Shown here piece after piece: positions 28,287 to 38,206 of a DNA stretch of 64,000 bases. The stretch lies in assembly GCF_014838825.1 (NCBI RefSeq), contig NZ_JACYMO010000002.1, positions 1 through 64,000 of the forward strand. The letters run 5' to 3'. Position 1 is the first letter of the stretch. Every line of letters begins with the position of its first letter. The notes under the pieces are model-generated. The model made no database searches, was not told the origin of the DNA, and saw only the letters and a list, made by a program, of their open reading frames with translations. The position numbers were made by a program, and so were the translations under genes. The stretch comes from Erwinia persicina (GTDB lineage: Bacteria; Pseudomonadota; Gammaproteobacteria; Enterobacterales; Enterobacteriaceae).

Positions 28287-29318
28287 TCAGAGGCCCGACG
28301 CCGCTTTGTGGTCCAGCCAGCGTTCCTGCAGCTGGCTCAGTGTGGCACTGGTCTCTTTCCAGCGCGACGAGTCCCGCAGTTGCTGACGGGTAAACGAACC
28401 CTGATGGTAAAGCTGCGTCACTCTTTCAGCATTGATCGGCGACAGGTTATCCAGCACGCTCACCGCCCCCTGACGATTATTACAGACCAGGATCATGTCA
28501 CAGCCGGCATCCAGCGCAGCCTGACCGCGCTCAGCATAGCTGCCCATGATCGCTGCCCCCTCCATCGACAAATCGTCAGAGAAAATGACGCCGTCAAACC
28601 CCAGCTCCTGACGCAGCACCGTTTTCAGCCAGTGTGATGAACCGCTGGCCGGACGCGGATCCACCTCAGTATAGATAACATGGGCAGGCATAATGGCATC
28701 CAGTGCCTGTTCGGCAATCAGCTGCTGAAAGATCGGCATATCATGCCGGCGGATCTCCGCTTCGCTGCGCGTATCGCGGGGCGTTTCCTTATGAGAATCG
28801 GCACTGACTGCACCATGCCCGGGGAAGTGCTTCCCGGTGGTTTTCATCCCCGCCTCGTGCATACCGCGAATAAAGCTGCGTGCCATTTGCACAGCAATAG
28901 CCGGATCTTCATGGAACGAACGTTCACCAATGGCCGCGCTGCCGTGCCCAATGTCCAGCACCGGGGCGAAGCTGATATCGATATCCATCGCAATCATCTC
29001 AGACGCCATCAGCCAGCCTGCCTGCTGCGCCAGAGATTCAGCCTCTGCGCCCTGATGCAGCGCCGCAAACGCCTGCATGGCGGGCAGACGGGTAAAGCCG
29101 TCGCGGAAGCGCTGTACGCGCCCCCCTTCCTGATCCACGGCCACCACCAGACGGTGGCGTGACGCCGCACGGATTTGCCGTACCAGCTCCCGCAGCTGCG
29201 CCGGATCGTGGTAGTTACGGCTGAACAGGATCAGCCCGCCCACCAGCGGATGTTGTAAAATTTCACGCTCTTCCGCATCCAGCTCGTAGCCCTGCACGTC
29301 TAACATTACCGGTCCCAC
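28287..29318 (-). CDS. nagZ: Beta-N-acetylglucosaminidase NagZ
   Basis: 343 residues (E. coli 341). Glycoside hydrolase family 3: the KHFPGHG...DSHKETP loop carries the catalytic His/Asp pair and [12 protein letters not shown] the nucleophile Asp; [10 protein letters not shown] is the family signature. Cytosolic enzyme that removes GlcNAc from anhydromuropeptides during wall recycling, also producing AmpR inducers. Start GTG ([10 protein letters not shown]) as in E. coli. Four bases from thiK upstream in the same operon. Confidence 0.97.
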   Translation of the reverse strand: MGPVMLDVQGYELDAEEREILQHPLVGGLILFSRNYHDPAQLRELVRQIRAASRHRLVVAVDQEGGRVQRFRDGFTRLPAMQAFAALHQGAEAESLAQQAGWLMASEMIAMDIDISFAPVLDIGHGSAAIGERSFHEDPAIAVQMARSFIRGMHEAGMKTTGKHFPGHGAVSADSHKETPRDTRSEAEIRRHDMPIFQQLIAEQALDAIMPAHVIYTEVDPRPASGSSHWLKTVLRQELGFDGVIFSDDLSMEGAAIMGSYAERGQAALDAGCDMILVCNNRQGAVSVLDNLSPINAERVTQLYHQGSFTRQQLRDSSRWKETSATLSQLQERWLDHKAASGL

Positions 29319-29321
29319 ACT

Positions 29322-30173
29322 TCACCTCTTACCTGATGATATGCGCTGCCAGCCTGCGGCTGCCAGCGTCTGAAAATGTTGTTCACCACTCTGCTGCCAG
29401 CGCAGTTCGTACCAGCTGGTCGCCAGCAGTGCCAGCCACGGCTGCCAGCGGTTAACCTGACGCCGTAGCGTATCCTCATCCCAGTGCTGGCGGCTGGCGT
29501 AACGGGCGATCAGGCGCTGCTGTTGTAACGCATTCAATCCGTTACCCATCGCGATCGCCGCCAGCTCCAGCGCGGTATCCCCGTCCCCGGCATACTCCCA
29601 GTCAATCAGCCGCAGCCGATCGCCTTCGGCAATCAGGTTACCGCTGTGAATATCCATATGCAGCACGCCGGTGCGCAACGCCTTCGGTTCGCCCTCGCGC
29701 TGACAGCGTTTCAGCGCCCGCAGCCAGTGGATCTGCCGCCGGGCGGGGACGCTGCGCTGCCAGTAGTCCTCAAGCAGCGGTAGCAGCCGCAGCGGATAGC
29801 CCGTCAATGGCTGACAATGAAGACGCGCCACCTCATCCACCACGCGATCCTGCCAGCGGTCCCACTCACCGGCGGACAGCACCTTTCCGGGCTGCCAGGC
29901 CAGCAGCAGCCAGTGCCTGTTGCATCCGTAAACGCGTGGCACCAGCCCACCGGGGGCCAGCCGTCGCAGCAGACGATACTCACGCTGGCGGTTAACGCCA
30001 GGCATCGTGAGCGCCCCTGCCGCCTGTCGTGCCAGCAGCTGCACCTCCCCCAGCGAGACCCGGACGCTGTAGCCGCTCAAGCCGGCCAGAGGAGAAAAAG
30101 AAGCGGCGGCTTGCGCCGCCGGAAAATGTTGCGTGATCAGCCGTTCAAGGGCCCGATCAGTGCAGGACTGCAC
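29322..30173 (-). CDS. thiK: Thiamine kinase ThiK
   Basis: About 283 residues (E. coli 274). APH-type kinase fold: LHMDIHSGNLI is the catalytic loop with Asp, and LIDWEYAGDGDTALELAAI holds the metal Asp. Phosphorylates thiamine in salvage. The N-terminus is uncertain: no ATG is present. GTG at 30173 (VQSCTDRALERL) best matches family length, while another GTG at 30197 would give 291 residues. Either way it overlaps the end of lpoB. GC-rich and more diverged than its neighbours. Confidence 0.85.
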   Translation of the reverse strand: MQSCTDRALERLITQHFPAAQAAASFSPLAGLSGYSVRVSLGEVQLLARQAAGALTMPGVNRQREYRLLRRLAPGGLVPRVYGCNRHWLLLAWQPGKVLSAGEWDRWQDRVVDEVARLHCQPLTGYPLRLLPLLEDYWQRSVPARRQIHWLRALKRCQREGEPKALRTGVLHMDIHSGNLIAEGDRLRLIDWEYAGDGDTALELAAIAMGNGLNALQQQRLIARYASRQHWDEDTLRRQVNRWQPWLALLATSWYELRWQQSGEQHFQTLAAAGWQRISSGKR

Positions 30174-30753
30174 CGCTGCCCGACCAGATAATTTCACCGG
30201 TCTGCACCAGCATCAGCTGCATTTGCAGCGTCGGTGATTTCACATCCCCTTTCGCATTGCTGTAAAGCACATACTGAGCGCCGACGTAGCGGGCCAGACC
30301 GATAGCTTTACTGCGCGAAACCAGGCTGTCTTCCGCCGACAGGCCCAGGGTTTGCTTTGCTACCGCCATCTGCTGCGGCGTCACCAGGGTAAACTGACTG
30401 TTTCCCTGCAGTGCGCCCTGCAGCGCGGCCGTGGCCTTCGCACTTTGCAGGCTGCCGTTGGTGCTGTTTTTTACGTTGTCCACCAGCAGCACGCTACCCG
30501 GCGTAATACCTTCAGCTTTCAGCATCTGCGCCACCAGCGGTGACACGCTGGCAGGCCAGTTCAGCGTCTGCATTTTTGGCGGCTGCGGCACCGTCTGCCC
30601 TGGTTCAGGCTGAGGCTGCTCCGGCACGGTGATCGGCGGCTGAACCGGCTCAACTGGCGCGGGCTGCTGCGGCTCCGGCTGCCGGGTCAGACAGCCGGTA
30701 AGAAACAGCGCCAGCATCAGCACGCCTGAAAGTTTAATCATATTGCTGTTCAC
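30157..30753 (-). CDS. lpoB: Penicillin-binding protein activator LpoB
   Basis: 198 residues (E. coli 213). Lipoprotein: signal ends LFLTGC with lipidated Cys21. A Pro/Gln-rich linker (about 25-60) spans the periplasm. The globular domain has SVLLVDNVKNSTNGSL and ARYVGAQYVLYS...TLQMQLMLVQTGEIIWSG. It reaches through the wall to activate PBP1B. GTG start with GGAG seven bases before. Overlaps thiK. Confidence 0.93.
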   Translation of the reverse strand: MNSNMIKLSGVLMLALFLTGCLTRQPEPQQPAPVEPVQPPITVPEQPQPEPGQTVPQPPKMQTLNWPASVSPLVAQMLKAEGITPGSVLLVDNVKNSTNGSLQSAKATAALQGALQGNSQFTLVTPQQMAVAKQTLGLSAEDSLVSRSKAIGLARYVGAQYVLYSNAKGDVKSPTLQMQLMLVQTGEIIWSGSGAVLH

Positions 30754-30764
30754 GCGATAACTCC

Positions 30765-31133
30765 TTACAGATACAGATAGAGACGAACTTTGCTTGCCGT
30801 CAGATTACCGGTTTGTGATGAAATTTCGGCTTTACCGTGGGCAGGTACCGTCAGGGTTCGCGGTCGTTCAAACGGTATAATCTCCAGACCCTTTTCATCA
30901 TACCAGTAGAAACGGTAGGAGACCTGGACCGGTTTTTCCTGCTGATTAAATAACACCGCTGACGCGCGCTGCTGCCCTTCTGTTTCCCGAATGGTCGGTT
31001 CATCGGTGGTGATCCCGGCGGACAGGACCGAAGACTCCATGATCAGTGACTGCGACGTATTGATCGTCGTCCGATCGCTGCTGCAGCCCGCTAAGGCTGT
31101 CAGCAACGTTAAAGCCGTTAAGCTTGCCCGCAT
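30765..31133 (-). CDS. ycfL: YcfL family lipoprotein
   Basis: 122 residues (E. coli 125). Signal peptide ending LTALAGC, lipidated Cys17, and a beta-rich domain with QVSYRFYWYDEKGLEIIPF. The position between hinT and lpoB is fixed in enterics. Function not known; a role with LpoB in the outer membrane is only suggested by the operon. Stop to lpoB start is 11 bases. Confidence 0.9.
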   Translation of the reverse strand: MRASLTALTLLTALAGCSSDRTTINTSQSLIMESSVLSAGITTDEPTIRETEGQQRASAVLFNQQEKPVQVSYRFYWYDEKGLEIIPFERPRTLTVPAHGKAEISSQTGNLTASKVRLYLYL

Positions 31134-31157
31134 AGCGTCATTTCTCTGTCATTGGCA

Positions 31158-31508
31158 TTACGATGCCAGCATAGGGCCTAAAGGTCGGCCACCGACGAGA
31201 TGCAGGTGGATGTGATAAACCTCCTGACCGCCATGTTTATTACAGTTCATGATCAGGCGGTAGCCGTCTTCGGCGATCCCTTCCTCTTTGGCGATTTTCG
31301 CCGCCACGGTGATCATCCGCCCCAGCGCCGCCTCGTGACCGGCCACCGCATCGTTTGCTGTCGCAATTAGCAGGTTGGGCACGATGAGGATGTGCGTGGG
31401 TGCCTGAGGGGCGATATCGCGAAACGCAGTGACCAGCTCATCCTGATAGACGATATTGGCCGGGATTTCACGGCGAATGATTTTACTGAAAATCGTTTCT
31501 TCAGCCAT
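31158..31508 (-). CDS. hinT: Purine nucleoside phosphoramidase HinT
   Basis: 116 residues (E. coli 119). HIT protein: the HIHLHL triad motif near 99-104 contains the nucleophilic His. Begins [16 protein letters not shown]; the start at 31508 follows the family, while the open frame extends 25 codons upstream without support. Hydrolyses nucleoside phosphoramidates such as AMP-lysine. The C-terminal tail is three residues shorter than in E. coli. First gene of the hinT-ycfL-lpoB-thiK-nagZ-ycfP series. Confidence 0.95.
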   Translation of the reverse strand: MAEETIFSKIIRREIPANIVYQDELVTAFRDIAPQAPTHILIVPNLLIATANDAVAGHEAALGRMITVAAKIAKEEGIAEDGYRLIMNCNKHGGQEVYHIHLHLVGGRPLGPMLAS

Positions 31509-31879
31509 GCTATCTGTCCTTATGATCTTGCTATTCAAGTTAACGCAGTATGAGCGAGAAAATCGTTTTCTTTCAACCTGCAACTGACTTTTCTTTCTCC
31601 GACCGCGCGCGTTTACGCCATTTTTTCTGCCGGCCTGCCTCCCGGCGGCGCATTTATGTGCGCCACACCTAAAAATGAACCCTAAAACCTATAAAAACGA
31701 AACGCTGTTTTATAAATTTAGATATCGGGCATCCTGATAGCGGGAATTTTGCCACCGGATGCTCCGCTGCGGCAAAAATGACAAGGTTCAGCCACGACTA
31801 ACGCTCTATTTTTTCAGCATCCGCCTGAGTTGTCCGGAACATGTGGTTCATTCCACCCCACAGCACAAGGAGTTTCCTG
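31509..31879. other. Intergenic region between divergent hinT and rhiT
   Basis: 371 bases with no credible small gene. It should hold back-to-back promoters. The only clear motif is the KdgR-like operator at 31696-31714. An ATG at 31841 opens the rhiT frame 13 codons early but lacks an RBS. Confidence 0.5.
31696..31714. promoter_or_regulatory. Candidate KdgR operator upstream of rhiT
   Basis: AACGAAAC-GCT-GTTTTATA matches the KdgR pattern AATGAAAC-N3-GTTTCATT at 13 of 16 fixed positions. KdgR is the pectin-catabolism repressor of Pectobacterium, Dickeya and relatives and controls rhiT and rhiN there. It lies 166 bases before the chosen rhiT start. Matched by eye. Confidence 0.55.
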
Positions 31880-33490
31880 ATGCGTACCCGTAAGATCGGA
31901 CTGGCAAATTATCTTGCCTACGGCTCCGGTGATTTTCTTGGCGCCGGTACCACCGCGCTGACTGCCGCCTGGCTGCTCTATTTCTACACCACCTTCTGCG
32001 GCCTGACGCCGATTGAAGCAACCTTTATCTTTGCCCTTGCCCGGGTGCTGGATGCCATTATCAGCCCGCTGATGGGGTTTCTTACCGACAACTTTGGCAG
32101 CACGCGGCTGGGTAAGCGCTTTGGCCGCCGTAAGTTCTTTATCCTACTGGGTATCCCCGCTGTGTTTAGCTACAGCCTGATGTGGGTCGGCGATATGAGC
32201 TACCTGTGGTATCTGCTGACCTATCTGGCGTTCGACATCGTCTATACCATGGTGCTGGTGCCGTACGAAACGCTGGTCCCGGAAATGACCGACGATTTTA
32301 AGCAGAAAACCCGCTTCTCCGGTGCCCGCATTGCCCTTGCCCAGCTTTCGGCCATTCTTGCCGCCTTTCTGCCGGGCATTCTGCTGGGCATTTTTGGTAA
32401 GGACAATGCGGTATCGTTCTTCTATTCCAGCCTGGTATTTTCGACTCTGTGTGCCATTGTCCTGACCCTGGTGTGGTTCTTTACCTGGGAACGTCCGGCC
32501 GATGCCCTGTCGGAAGAGTCGAAGCGCGCTGAGGCCGAGCGAAAACAGCTGACGTTAGGCCAGAGCCTGAAACGCCTCTACGTTGAACTGGCCTCCACCC
32601 TGCGCATCCGTATTTTCCGCCAGCATCTCGGCATGTACCTCGGCGGCTATATTGCTCAGGACGTCTTTAACGCAGTCTTTACCTGGTATGTGGTCTTTGT
32701 GCTGATGCAGAGTGCCCAGCTGGCCTCGAATCTGATGGGGACCATGGCCGTGCTGCAGTTTATTGCGGTGATTGGCATGATCCCACTGTGCATCCGCATC
32801 GGGCCCGCCCCGGCCTATCGTCTGGTGGTGGTACTGTTTGCCGCCAGCGCCCTCTCTTACTGCCTGCTGTGGTATGCAGGGATGAGCAACAATCTGGCGC
32901 TGCTGGTGCTGATCTCAGCGGTCGCTGGCCTGGGACGTGGCGGTATTAACTATGTCCCCTGGAATATTTATACCTACATTGCGGATGTTGATGAAGCGAT
33001 CACCGGCCAGCGCCGCGAAGGGATCTTTGCCGGGATCATGACGCTGACGCGCAAAGCCTCTCAGGCTGGTGCGGTGATGCTCGTGGGGATCGTTCTGCAA
33101 CTCTCCGGCTTTGTTTCTGGCCGCGCAGAGCAGTTGCCGCAGGTCGGCCATACCATTGTGTGGATCCTCAGCCTCGGGACCCTGGCGATGCTGACGTTTG
33201 GCTTTATCATCTCCCTGCGCTTTAAGCTCAACCTCACCACTCATCAGATCCTGCGGGAAGAGACCATCAGGATGCGCGAGGCCGATGGCACGGTGCCGCA
33301 GCAGCTGACACCGCAGGCACGTTCCGTCGTGGAAACGCTGACGGGCATGCCTTACGAAAATCTCTGGGGTAACAACAATATTGGTTACCTCAATCGTCAT
33401 AAACCTCAGGCGGCTGCGCTCACCGAGACACGCGCCGTTTTCCCCGCTATCCGACCTCAGGAGCACCAAGATGACAGTTTATCCGGTTAA
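31880..33490 (+). CDS. rhiT: Rhamnogalacturonide transporter RhiT-like (GPH family)
   Basis: 536 residues. A 12-helix sugar:cation symporter of the glycoside-pentoside-hexuronide family: LANYLAYGSGDFLGAGTTAL, RFGRRKFFILLGIPAVFSYS (GPH loop 2-3 motif) and YETLVPEMTDDFKQKTRFSG. Together with the following GH105 gene it fits RhiT, which imports oligosaccharides from rhamnogalacturonan I. The start at 31880 has AGGAG; an ATG 39 bases upstream does not. The last 20 bases overlap rhiN. The substrate is inferred from the partner gene and operator. Confidence 0.82.
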   Translation: MRTRKIGLANYLAYGSGDFLGAGTTALTAAWLLYFYTTFCGLTPIEATFIFALARVLDAIISPLMGFLTDNFGSTRLGKRFGRRKFFILLGIPAVFSYSLMWVGDMSYLWYLLTYLAFDIVYTMVLVPYETLVPEMTDDFKQKTRFSGARIALAQLSAILAAFLPGILLGIFGKDNAVSFFYSSLVFSTLCAIVLTLVWFFTWERPADALSEESKRAEAERKQLTLGQSLKRLYVELASTLRIRIFRQHLGMYLGGYIAQDVFNAVFTWYVVFVLMQSAQLASNLMGTMAVLQFIAVIGMIPLCIRIGPAPAYRLVVVLFAASALSYCLLWYAGMSNNLALLVLISAVAGLGRGGINYVPWNIYTYIADVDEAITGQRREGIFAGIMTLTRKASQAGAVMLVGIVLQLSGFVSGRAEQLPQVGHTIVWILSLGTLAMLTFGFIISLRFKLNLTTHQILREETIRMREADGTVPQQLTPQARSVVETLTGMPYENLWGNNNIGYLNRHKPQAAALTETRAVFPAIRPQEHQDDSLSG

Positions 33491-34610
33491 GCACAGTGCG
33501 CTGCTACGCCAGCCCGACTTTCTGCTGCCACGCGCCGCGCTACAGCAGTTAATTACCCGCCTCAGCGACAATCTGGTCGGCATTACCGATGAAAGCGGTG
33601 AGTTTCTGCTGCGCCTGGATGATGGCCGGGTGATTGATACCAAAGGCTGGGCGGGCTGGGAGTGGACGCACGGCATCGGGCTGTACGGGATGTACCACTA
33701 TTATCAGCAGACCGGCGACAGGCTAACGTTACAGCGCATTGATGACTGGTTCCGCACGCGACTGCAGGAGGGAACGCCGACGAAAAATGTGAATACGGTC
33801 TGTCCGTTTCTGACGCTGGCCTGTCGCTATGAAGAAACCGGCGACCCGACACTGCGCCCGGTGCTGGAGCGCTGGGCAGAGTGGGTGATGTATGAGATGC
33901 CGCGTACCGAGCACAATGGCATTCAGCATCTGGTTTATAACAGTGAAAACCACCAGCAGATGTGGGACGACACGCTGATGATGAGCGTGATGCCGCTGGC
34001 CAAAATCGGTCAGTTGCTCAACCGGCCGGAATTTGTCGAAGAAGCCACTTACCAGTTCCTGCTGCATACCCAGTATCTGATGGATCGTCAGACCGGACTG
34101 TGGTTCCACGGCTGGACGTTTGATGGTCATCATAACTTCGCCAATGCGCGCTGGGCGCGCGGTAACAGCTGGCTGACCATTGCCATTCCGGATTTTATTG
34201 AGCTGATGAACTGGCCGGAGCAGCACGCCACCCGCCGTTATCTGTTACAGGTGCTGGAAAGCCAGGTGAAAGCGCTGGCGGCGTGTCAGCATGAAAGCGG
34301 GCTGTGGCACACGCTGCTGGACGACCGCGACGCCTACCTTGAAGCCTCGGCCACGGCTGGCTTCGCCTACGGCATCCTGAAAGCCGTTCGCAAGCGCTAC
34401 CTCTCCCGGGACTATTATCCGGTAGCAGAAAAAGCGCTGAAGGGCGTGATGGCACATATCAATGAGGACGGGGAATTAACCCAGGTTTCTTTCGGCACCG
34501 CCATGGGCAGCGACCTGGAATACTACCGCCAGATACCGCTGACCTCGATGCCCTATGGCCAGGCGATGGCGCTGCTGTGCCTGACAGAGTATCTGCGGGT
34601 CTATCTCTGA
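33471..34610 (+). CDS. rhiN: Unsaturated rhamnogalacturonyl hydrolase, GH105 (RhiN-like)
   Basis: 379 residues. An alpha6/alpha6-barrel hydrolase of family GH105 (YteR/RhiN). Signatures: WEWTHGIGLYGMYHYYQQTGD, QQMWDDTLMMSVMPLAKIG near 165 with the catalytic Asp, HGWTFDGHHNFANARWARGNSW, and GTAMGSDLEYYRQIP. Removes the unsaturated uronyl end from rhamnogalacturonan oligomers by hydrating the double bond. No signal peptide, so cytosolic, as expected after uptake by the upstream transporter. ATG 33471 has CAGGAG upstream and lies inside the end of rhiT. Confidence 0.88.
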   Translation: MTVYPVKHSALLRQPDFLLPRAALQQLITRLSDNLVGITDESGEFLLRLDDGRVIDTKGWAGWEWTHGIGLYGMYHYYQQTGDRLTLQRIDDWFRTRLQEGTPTKNVNTVCPFLTLACRYEETGDPTLRPVLERWAEWVMYEMPRTEHNGIQHLVYNSENHQQMWDDTLMMSVMPLAKIGQLLNRPEFVEEATYQFLLHTQYLMDRQTGLWFHGWTFDGHHNFANARWARGNSWLTIAIPDFIELMNWPEQHATRRYLLQVLESQVKALAACQHESGLWHTLLDDRDAYLEASATAGFAYGILKAVRKRYLSRDYYPVAEKALKGVMAHINEDGELTQVSFGTAMGSDLEYYRQIPLTSMPYGQAMALLCLTEYLRVYL

Positions 34611-34612
34611 GG

Positions 34613-34640
34613 CATAAAAAAAGGGGCGCCTGCGCGCCCC
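34613..34640 (-). terminator. Intrinsic terminator of ptsG
   Basis: On the minus strand GGGGCGC-GCAG-GCGCCCC (34623-34640) is followed by eight T residues. It lies 28 bases after the ptsG stop; the plus strand lacks a T-run, though rhiN could also end here. Confidence 0.8.
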
Positions 34641-34667
34641 TCCTTCGTGATGCTCATTCGTCATGCA

Positions 34668-36101
34668 TTACGCATTACGCATGTAGTCATCCATATCGGT
34701 TTTCAGGTTATCGGACTTGGTGCCGAAAATAGCCTGAACGCCAGAACCTGCCACGACAACGCCTGCCGCACCCAGTTTCTTCAGTCCCGCCTGGTCAACT
34801 TTGCTCACATCCGCCACGCTGACGCGCAGACGAGTGATACAGGCATCCAGGTTAGTGATGTTTTCTTTACCACCGAACGCGGCCACCAGATTAGCCGCCA
34901 TTTCACTGGCATTACCGGTCGTCTGCTCGCTGGTCGCGTCTTCACGGCCCGGGGTTTTCAGATCCAGTTTAGCAATCAGCACGCGGAAGATGGTGTAGTA
35001 AACCAGACCGTAAATGATCCCTACAATCGGGAACAGCCAGATTTTGCTGCTGTTACCGCTCAGGACGATAAAGTCGATCAGACCATGCGAGAAGCTGGTA
35101 CCGTCGCGCATCCCTAACAGGATACAGATAGGGAACGCCAGGCCTGCCAGAATCGCGTGAATCGCATACAGGATCGGTGCCACAAACATGAACGAGAATT
35201 CAATGGGTTCGGTGATACCGGTCAGGAATGACGTCAACGCTGCGGAGATCATGATCCCGCCAACTTTGGCACGGTTTTCAGGTTTTGCTGAATGCCAGAT
35301 AGCAATGGCTGCGGCTGGCAGACCGTACATTTTGAACAGGAAGCCGCCAGACAGTTTACCTGCCGTCGGGTCACCCGCCATATAGCGTGGGATATCACCG
35401 TGGAATACCTGACCCGCCGCATTGGTGAACTCACCAATCTGCATCTGGAAAGGAACGTTCCAGATATGGTGCAGGCCGAATGGCACCAGCGAACGCTCAA
35501 CCACCCCGTAGATACCAAAAGCGACTACCGGGTTCTGATAGGCCGCCCACTGTGAGAACTCCTGAATCGCGGTACCAATCGGCGGCCAGACAAAGGAGAG
35601 TGCCACACCGAGGAAAATGGCGGTGAAGCCTGAAATGATGGGGACAAAACGTTTCCCGGCGAAGAAGCCCAGATACTCGGGCAGCTTGATACGGTAGAAG
35701 CGGTTAAACATATAGGCTGCGATGGAACCGGCAATAATGCCGCCCAGAACCCCGGTGTCAGCCAGGTGCTTCGCCGCAATTTCTTCGGCTGGCAGATGTA
35801 ATACCAGCGGTGCCACGACTGCCATGGTTTTTACCATGATGCCGTAAGCTACCACGGCGGCCAACGCCGACACACCGTCGTTATTGGTAAAGCCCAGAGC
35901 CACACCGATCGCGAAGATCAGCGGCATGTTGGCGAACACCGACCCACCGGCTTCCGCCATCACATGTGAAACGACCGCTGGCAGCCAGTCGAAGTTGGCA
36001 GAACCAACGCCCAGCAGGATCCCCGCGATCGGCAGGACCGATACGGGCAACATCAGCGATTTACCGACCTTTTGCAGGTTCGCAAATGCATTTTTGAACA
36101 T
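34668..36101 (-). CDS. ptsG: Glucose-specific PTS permease, IICB component
   Basis: 477 residues, same as E. coli. The EIIC domain (1-390) has many membrane helices and the glucose-site [15 protein letters not shown]. The linker contains GREDATSEQ. The EIIB domain has the phospho-Cys in [16 protein letters not shown] near 421. Takes up and phosphorylates glucose with phosphate from EIIA-Glc. The leader CATACTCAGGAGC just before the ATG matches the region bound by SgrS in E. coli, so sRNA control under sugar stress is likely. Confidence 0.97.
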   Translation of the reverse strand: MFKNAFANLQKVGKSLMLPVSVLPIAGILLGVGSANFDWLPAVVSHVMAEAGGSVFANMPLIFAIGVALGFTNNDGVSALAAVVAYGIMVKTMAVVAPLVLHLPAEEIAAKHLADTGVLGGIIAGSIAAYMFNRFYRIKLPEYLGFFAGKRFVPIISGFTAIFLGVALSFVWPPIGTAIQEFSQWAAYQNPVVAFGIYGVVERSLVPFGLHHIWNVPFQMQIGEFTNAAGQVFHGDIPRYMAGDPTAGKLSGGFLFKMYGLPAAAIAIWHSAKPENRAKVGGIMISAALTSFLTGITEPIEFSFMFVAPILYAIHAILAGLAFPICILLGMRDGTSFSHGLIDFIVLSGNSSKIWLFPIVGIIYGLVYYTIFRVLIAKLDLKTPGREDATSEQTTGNASEMAANLVAAFGGKENITNLDACITRLRVSVADVSKVDQAGLKKLGAAGVVVAGSGVQAIFGTKSDNLKTDMDDYMRNA

Positions 36102-36201
36102 AGTCTAAAGCTCCTGAGTATGAGTGCTTTTCTTCGCGCTGTGCGCGTTGCAAGAGGGGGAGGTTCCTCTTACGGGTGGGGCAATTTATATGCCCTCGGT
36201 A

Positions 36202-36225
36202 TTTATTACGAAGAGTAAAATAAAT
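36202..36225 (-). promoter_or_regulatory. Mlc operator of ptsG
   Basis: Read on the minus strand, ATTTATTTTACTCTTCG followed by TAATAAA is almost the E. coli ptsG Mlc operator (TTATTTTACTCTGTGTAATAA). It stands about 100-125 bases before the start codon. Mlc represses ptsG until glucose is being transported. Confidence 0.75.
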
Positions 36226-36238
36226 CCGTTCAAATTTG

Positions 36239-36254
36239 TTTGATGGCTATCACG
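36239..36254. promoter_or_regulatory. CRP site of ptsG
   Basis: TTTGA-TGGCTA-TCACG matches the CRP consensus TGTGA-N6-TCACA at 8 of 10 positions, 13 bases upstream of the Mlc site in the direction of ptsG transcription. The layout matches cAMP-CRP activation of ptsG in E. coli. The rest of the 304-base gap to ycfH shows nothing else. Confidence 0.6.
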
Positions 36255-36405
36255 TTTCGTTGAACGCGCACCATTTCCTGAGAAAAAGCGGCTCTGAATG
36301 GCCCCTTTTTTGCTCAAAAAAAAGGCAGAACCCGTTTTCATGGCGCTGCACTTTACGACTTTTAGCTATTAATTACGAGCTCTAAAAGAAATCCTGCGCG
36401 GTGAG

Positions 36406-37197
36406 TCAGTCCGTCAGACGTGACATCGGTACGTGGAACAGGCGGGAAAAGTTTTCCGTCGTCACCTGCGCCATCTGCTCAATGCTCACCCCTTTGACCA
36501 CCGCCATATATTCCGCCACGTCGCGGGTATAAGCAGGCTGATTTTCTTTACCACGATGCGGTACCGGGGCCAGATACGGCGAGTCGGTTTCCACCAGCAT
36601 GCGATCGAGCGGGACATAGCGCGCCGCTTCACGGATCTGCTCTGCATTACGGAACGTGGCAATTCCGGAGAACGAAATATAGAATCCCATATCCAGCAGC
36701 TTTTCCGCTGTCTGACGGTCTTCCGTAAAACAGTGCAGTACGCCGCCGCACTCTTCTGCTTTCTCTTCTTGCAGAATGGCCAGCGTGTCCTCACGGGCAT
36801 CGCGGGTATGCACGATCACCGGTTTGTTCAGATCGCGGCCCACGCGAATATGTTCACGGAATGACGCCTGCTGGCGGGCCATCGTCTCCTTCTGATAGAA
36901 ATAATCCAACCCGGTCTCCCCCATCGCGACAACGCGCGGGTGAGCAGCCAGCTCGCGCAGCTCCGCAAAGTCGTACGCCTCTTCCTGATTCAGAGGATGC
37001 ACGCCGCAGGAGTAGGCCACACGGTCACGCTCACCGATCAGCTCAACCATTGCCTTGTAGCCCGGCAGGGTTGTGGCTACCGCCAGCATAAATTTCACAT
37101 CACGCGCGGCCGCTTTTGCCAGCACATCGGACACGTCCTGATGCAGGGTTTCGTAGTTCAGGCCATCAAGATGGCAGTGTGAATCAACTAAAAACAT
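36406..37197 (-). CDS. ycfH: TatD-family metal-dependent hydrolase YcfH
   Basis: 263 residues (E. coli 265). Metal ligands visible: DSHCHLDGL, Glu in GETGLDYFY, His in KPVIVHTRDA and GGVLHCFTED, Asp in LVETDSPYLAP. Family members are DNases or deacylases; YcfH's substrate is not settled. It follows holB by 10 bases in the tmk-holB-ycfH series conserved in enterics. Confidence 0.93.
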   Translation of the reverse strand: MFLVDSHCHLDGLNYETLHQDVSDVLAKAAARDVKFMLAVATTLPGYKAMVELIGERDRVAYSCGVHPLNQEEAYDFAELRELAAHPRVVAMGETGLDYFYQKETMARQQASFREHIRVGRDLNKPVIVHTRDAREDTLAILQEEKAEECGGVLHCFTEDRQTAEKLLDMGFYISFSGIATFRNAEQIREAARYVPLDRMLVETDSPYLAPVPHRGKENQPAYTRDVAEYMAVVKGVSIEQMAQVTTENFSRLFHVPMSRLTD

Positions 37198-37207
37198 AAT
37201 GTACTCT

Positions 37208-38206
37208 CTAAAGCGGTGAAGCGGCTGAAGCCGGTTTAATCATTATTTCCCAGCTCAACAGCTGTTCAGTCAGTAACAGTTCGCGGTTAACGGCGACAAC
37301 CGTTAACAGACGGTCACGGCAAATCATCCATTGCCGCAGGCTGGCATCGAGCGCACTGGCGGGAAGCATCCCGGCGATATGCATCACTTCACTCTGGCGA
37401 TCAACATTGGTGATAAAGGAGGCACCGCCCTGTTGCCATTTCACCGCATCCACCAGTAATGAACAGAGCCAGCCTATGCGCTGCGCGACATTATCGTGGT
37501 GCAGCACCGGGAGCAGACTCAGCATATCGCCCTGCAGGGCAGCAGGCAGCGCCTGACAAAGCAGATCGCGCTGATGCCAGGTTTTTTCTTCCAGCAGCGT
37601 TAGCGCTGCCGCCGGCGCACCCGCCGACAGACGCAGCGCGGCAGCCCGTTCGTTCACCCCGGCAGGGCACTGTTTCTGTAACCATTGCAGGCTCTGCGCT
37701 TCATCCGGCGGTGCCAGATGCCACAGCAGACAGCGGCTGCGCAGCGTGGGCAGCAGCCGGGAGGGCTCACGGCTGCTGAGTAAAAACCAGGTATTCTTCG
37801 GCGGCTCCTCCAGGGTCTTCAGAAGGGCATTGGCTGCAGCCTCCGTCAGTTGCCCGGCATCCGGCAGCCAGACCACCTTTGCCCCACCCTGCTGGGCGTG
37901 ATGATACAGCTTCTCGGTCACGCCACGAATAGCATCAACCCCGAGAGAACTCTTGCCCTTTTCCGCCTCCAGGCGATACCAGTCAGGGTGCGTTCCAGCC
38001 AGCATCAGCTGGCAGGCATGGCATTCCCCGCAGCTTTTCAGCCCCTCCGGACGCCTGCACATCAGCCAGCGGCTGATCCCCCAGACCAGCGCGTCATCGC
38101 CCATTCCCGCAAGGGCCTGTATCAGCAGTGCATGATGGCCACGCTGCTGTTGATGCTGACTGAGGATCTGTCGGTAGCTGTGATTCAGCCACGGATACCA
38201 GTTCAT
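37208..38206 (-). CDS. holB: DNA polymerase III delta prime subunit HolB
   Basis: 332 residues (E. coli 334). Clamp-loader stator: begins MNWYPWL; zinc module [17 protein letters not shown]; an AAA+ fold with [16 protein letters not shown] and the SRC sensor region [14 protein letters not shown]; like other delta prime proteins it has no working Walker A. Start at 38206 overlaps the tmk stop (ATGA); an in-frame start six codons upstream lies in tmk. Helps load the beta clamp at primed sites. Confidence 0.96.
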   Translation of the reverse strand: MNWYPWLNHSYRQILSQHQQQRGHHALLIQALAGMGDDALVWGISRWLMCRRPEGLKSCGECHACQLMLAGTHPDWYRLEAEKGKSSLGVDAIRGVTEKLYHHAQQGGAKVVWLPDAGQLTEAAANALLKTLEEPPKNTWFLLSSREPSRLLPTLRSRCLLWHLAPPDEAQSLQWLQKQCPAGVNERAAALRLSAGAPAAALTLLEEKTWHQRDLLCQALPAALQGDMLSLLPVLHHDNVAQRIGWLCSLLVDAVKWQQGGASFITNVDRQSEVMHIAGMLPASALDASLRQWMICRDRLLTVVAVNRELLLTEQLLSWEIMIKPASAASPL

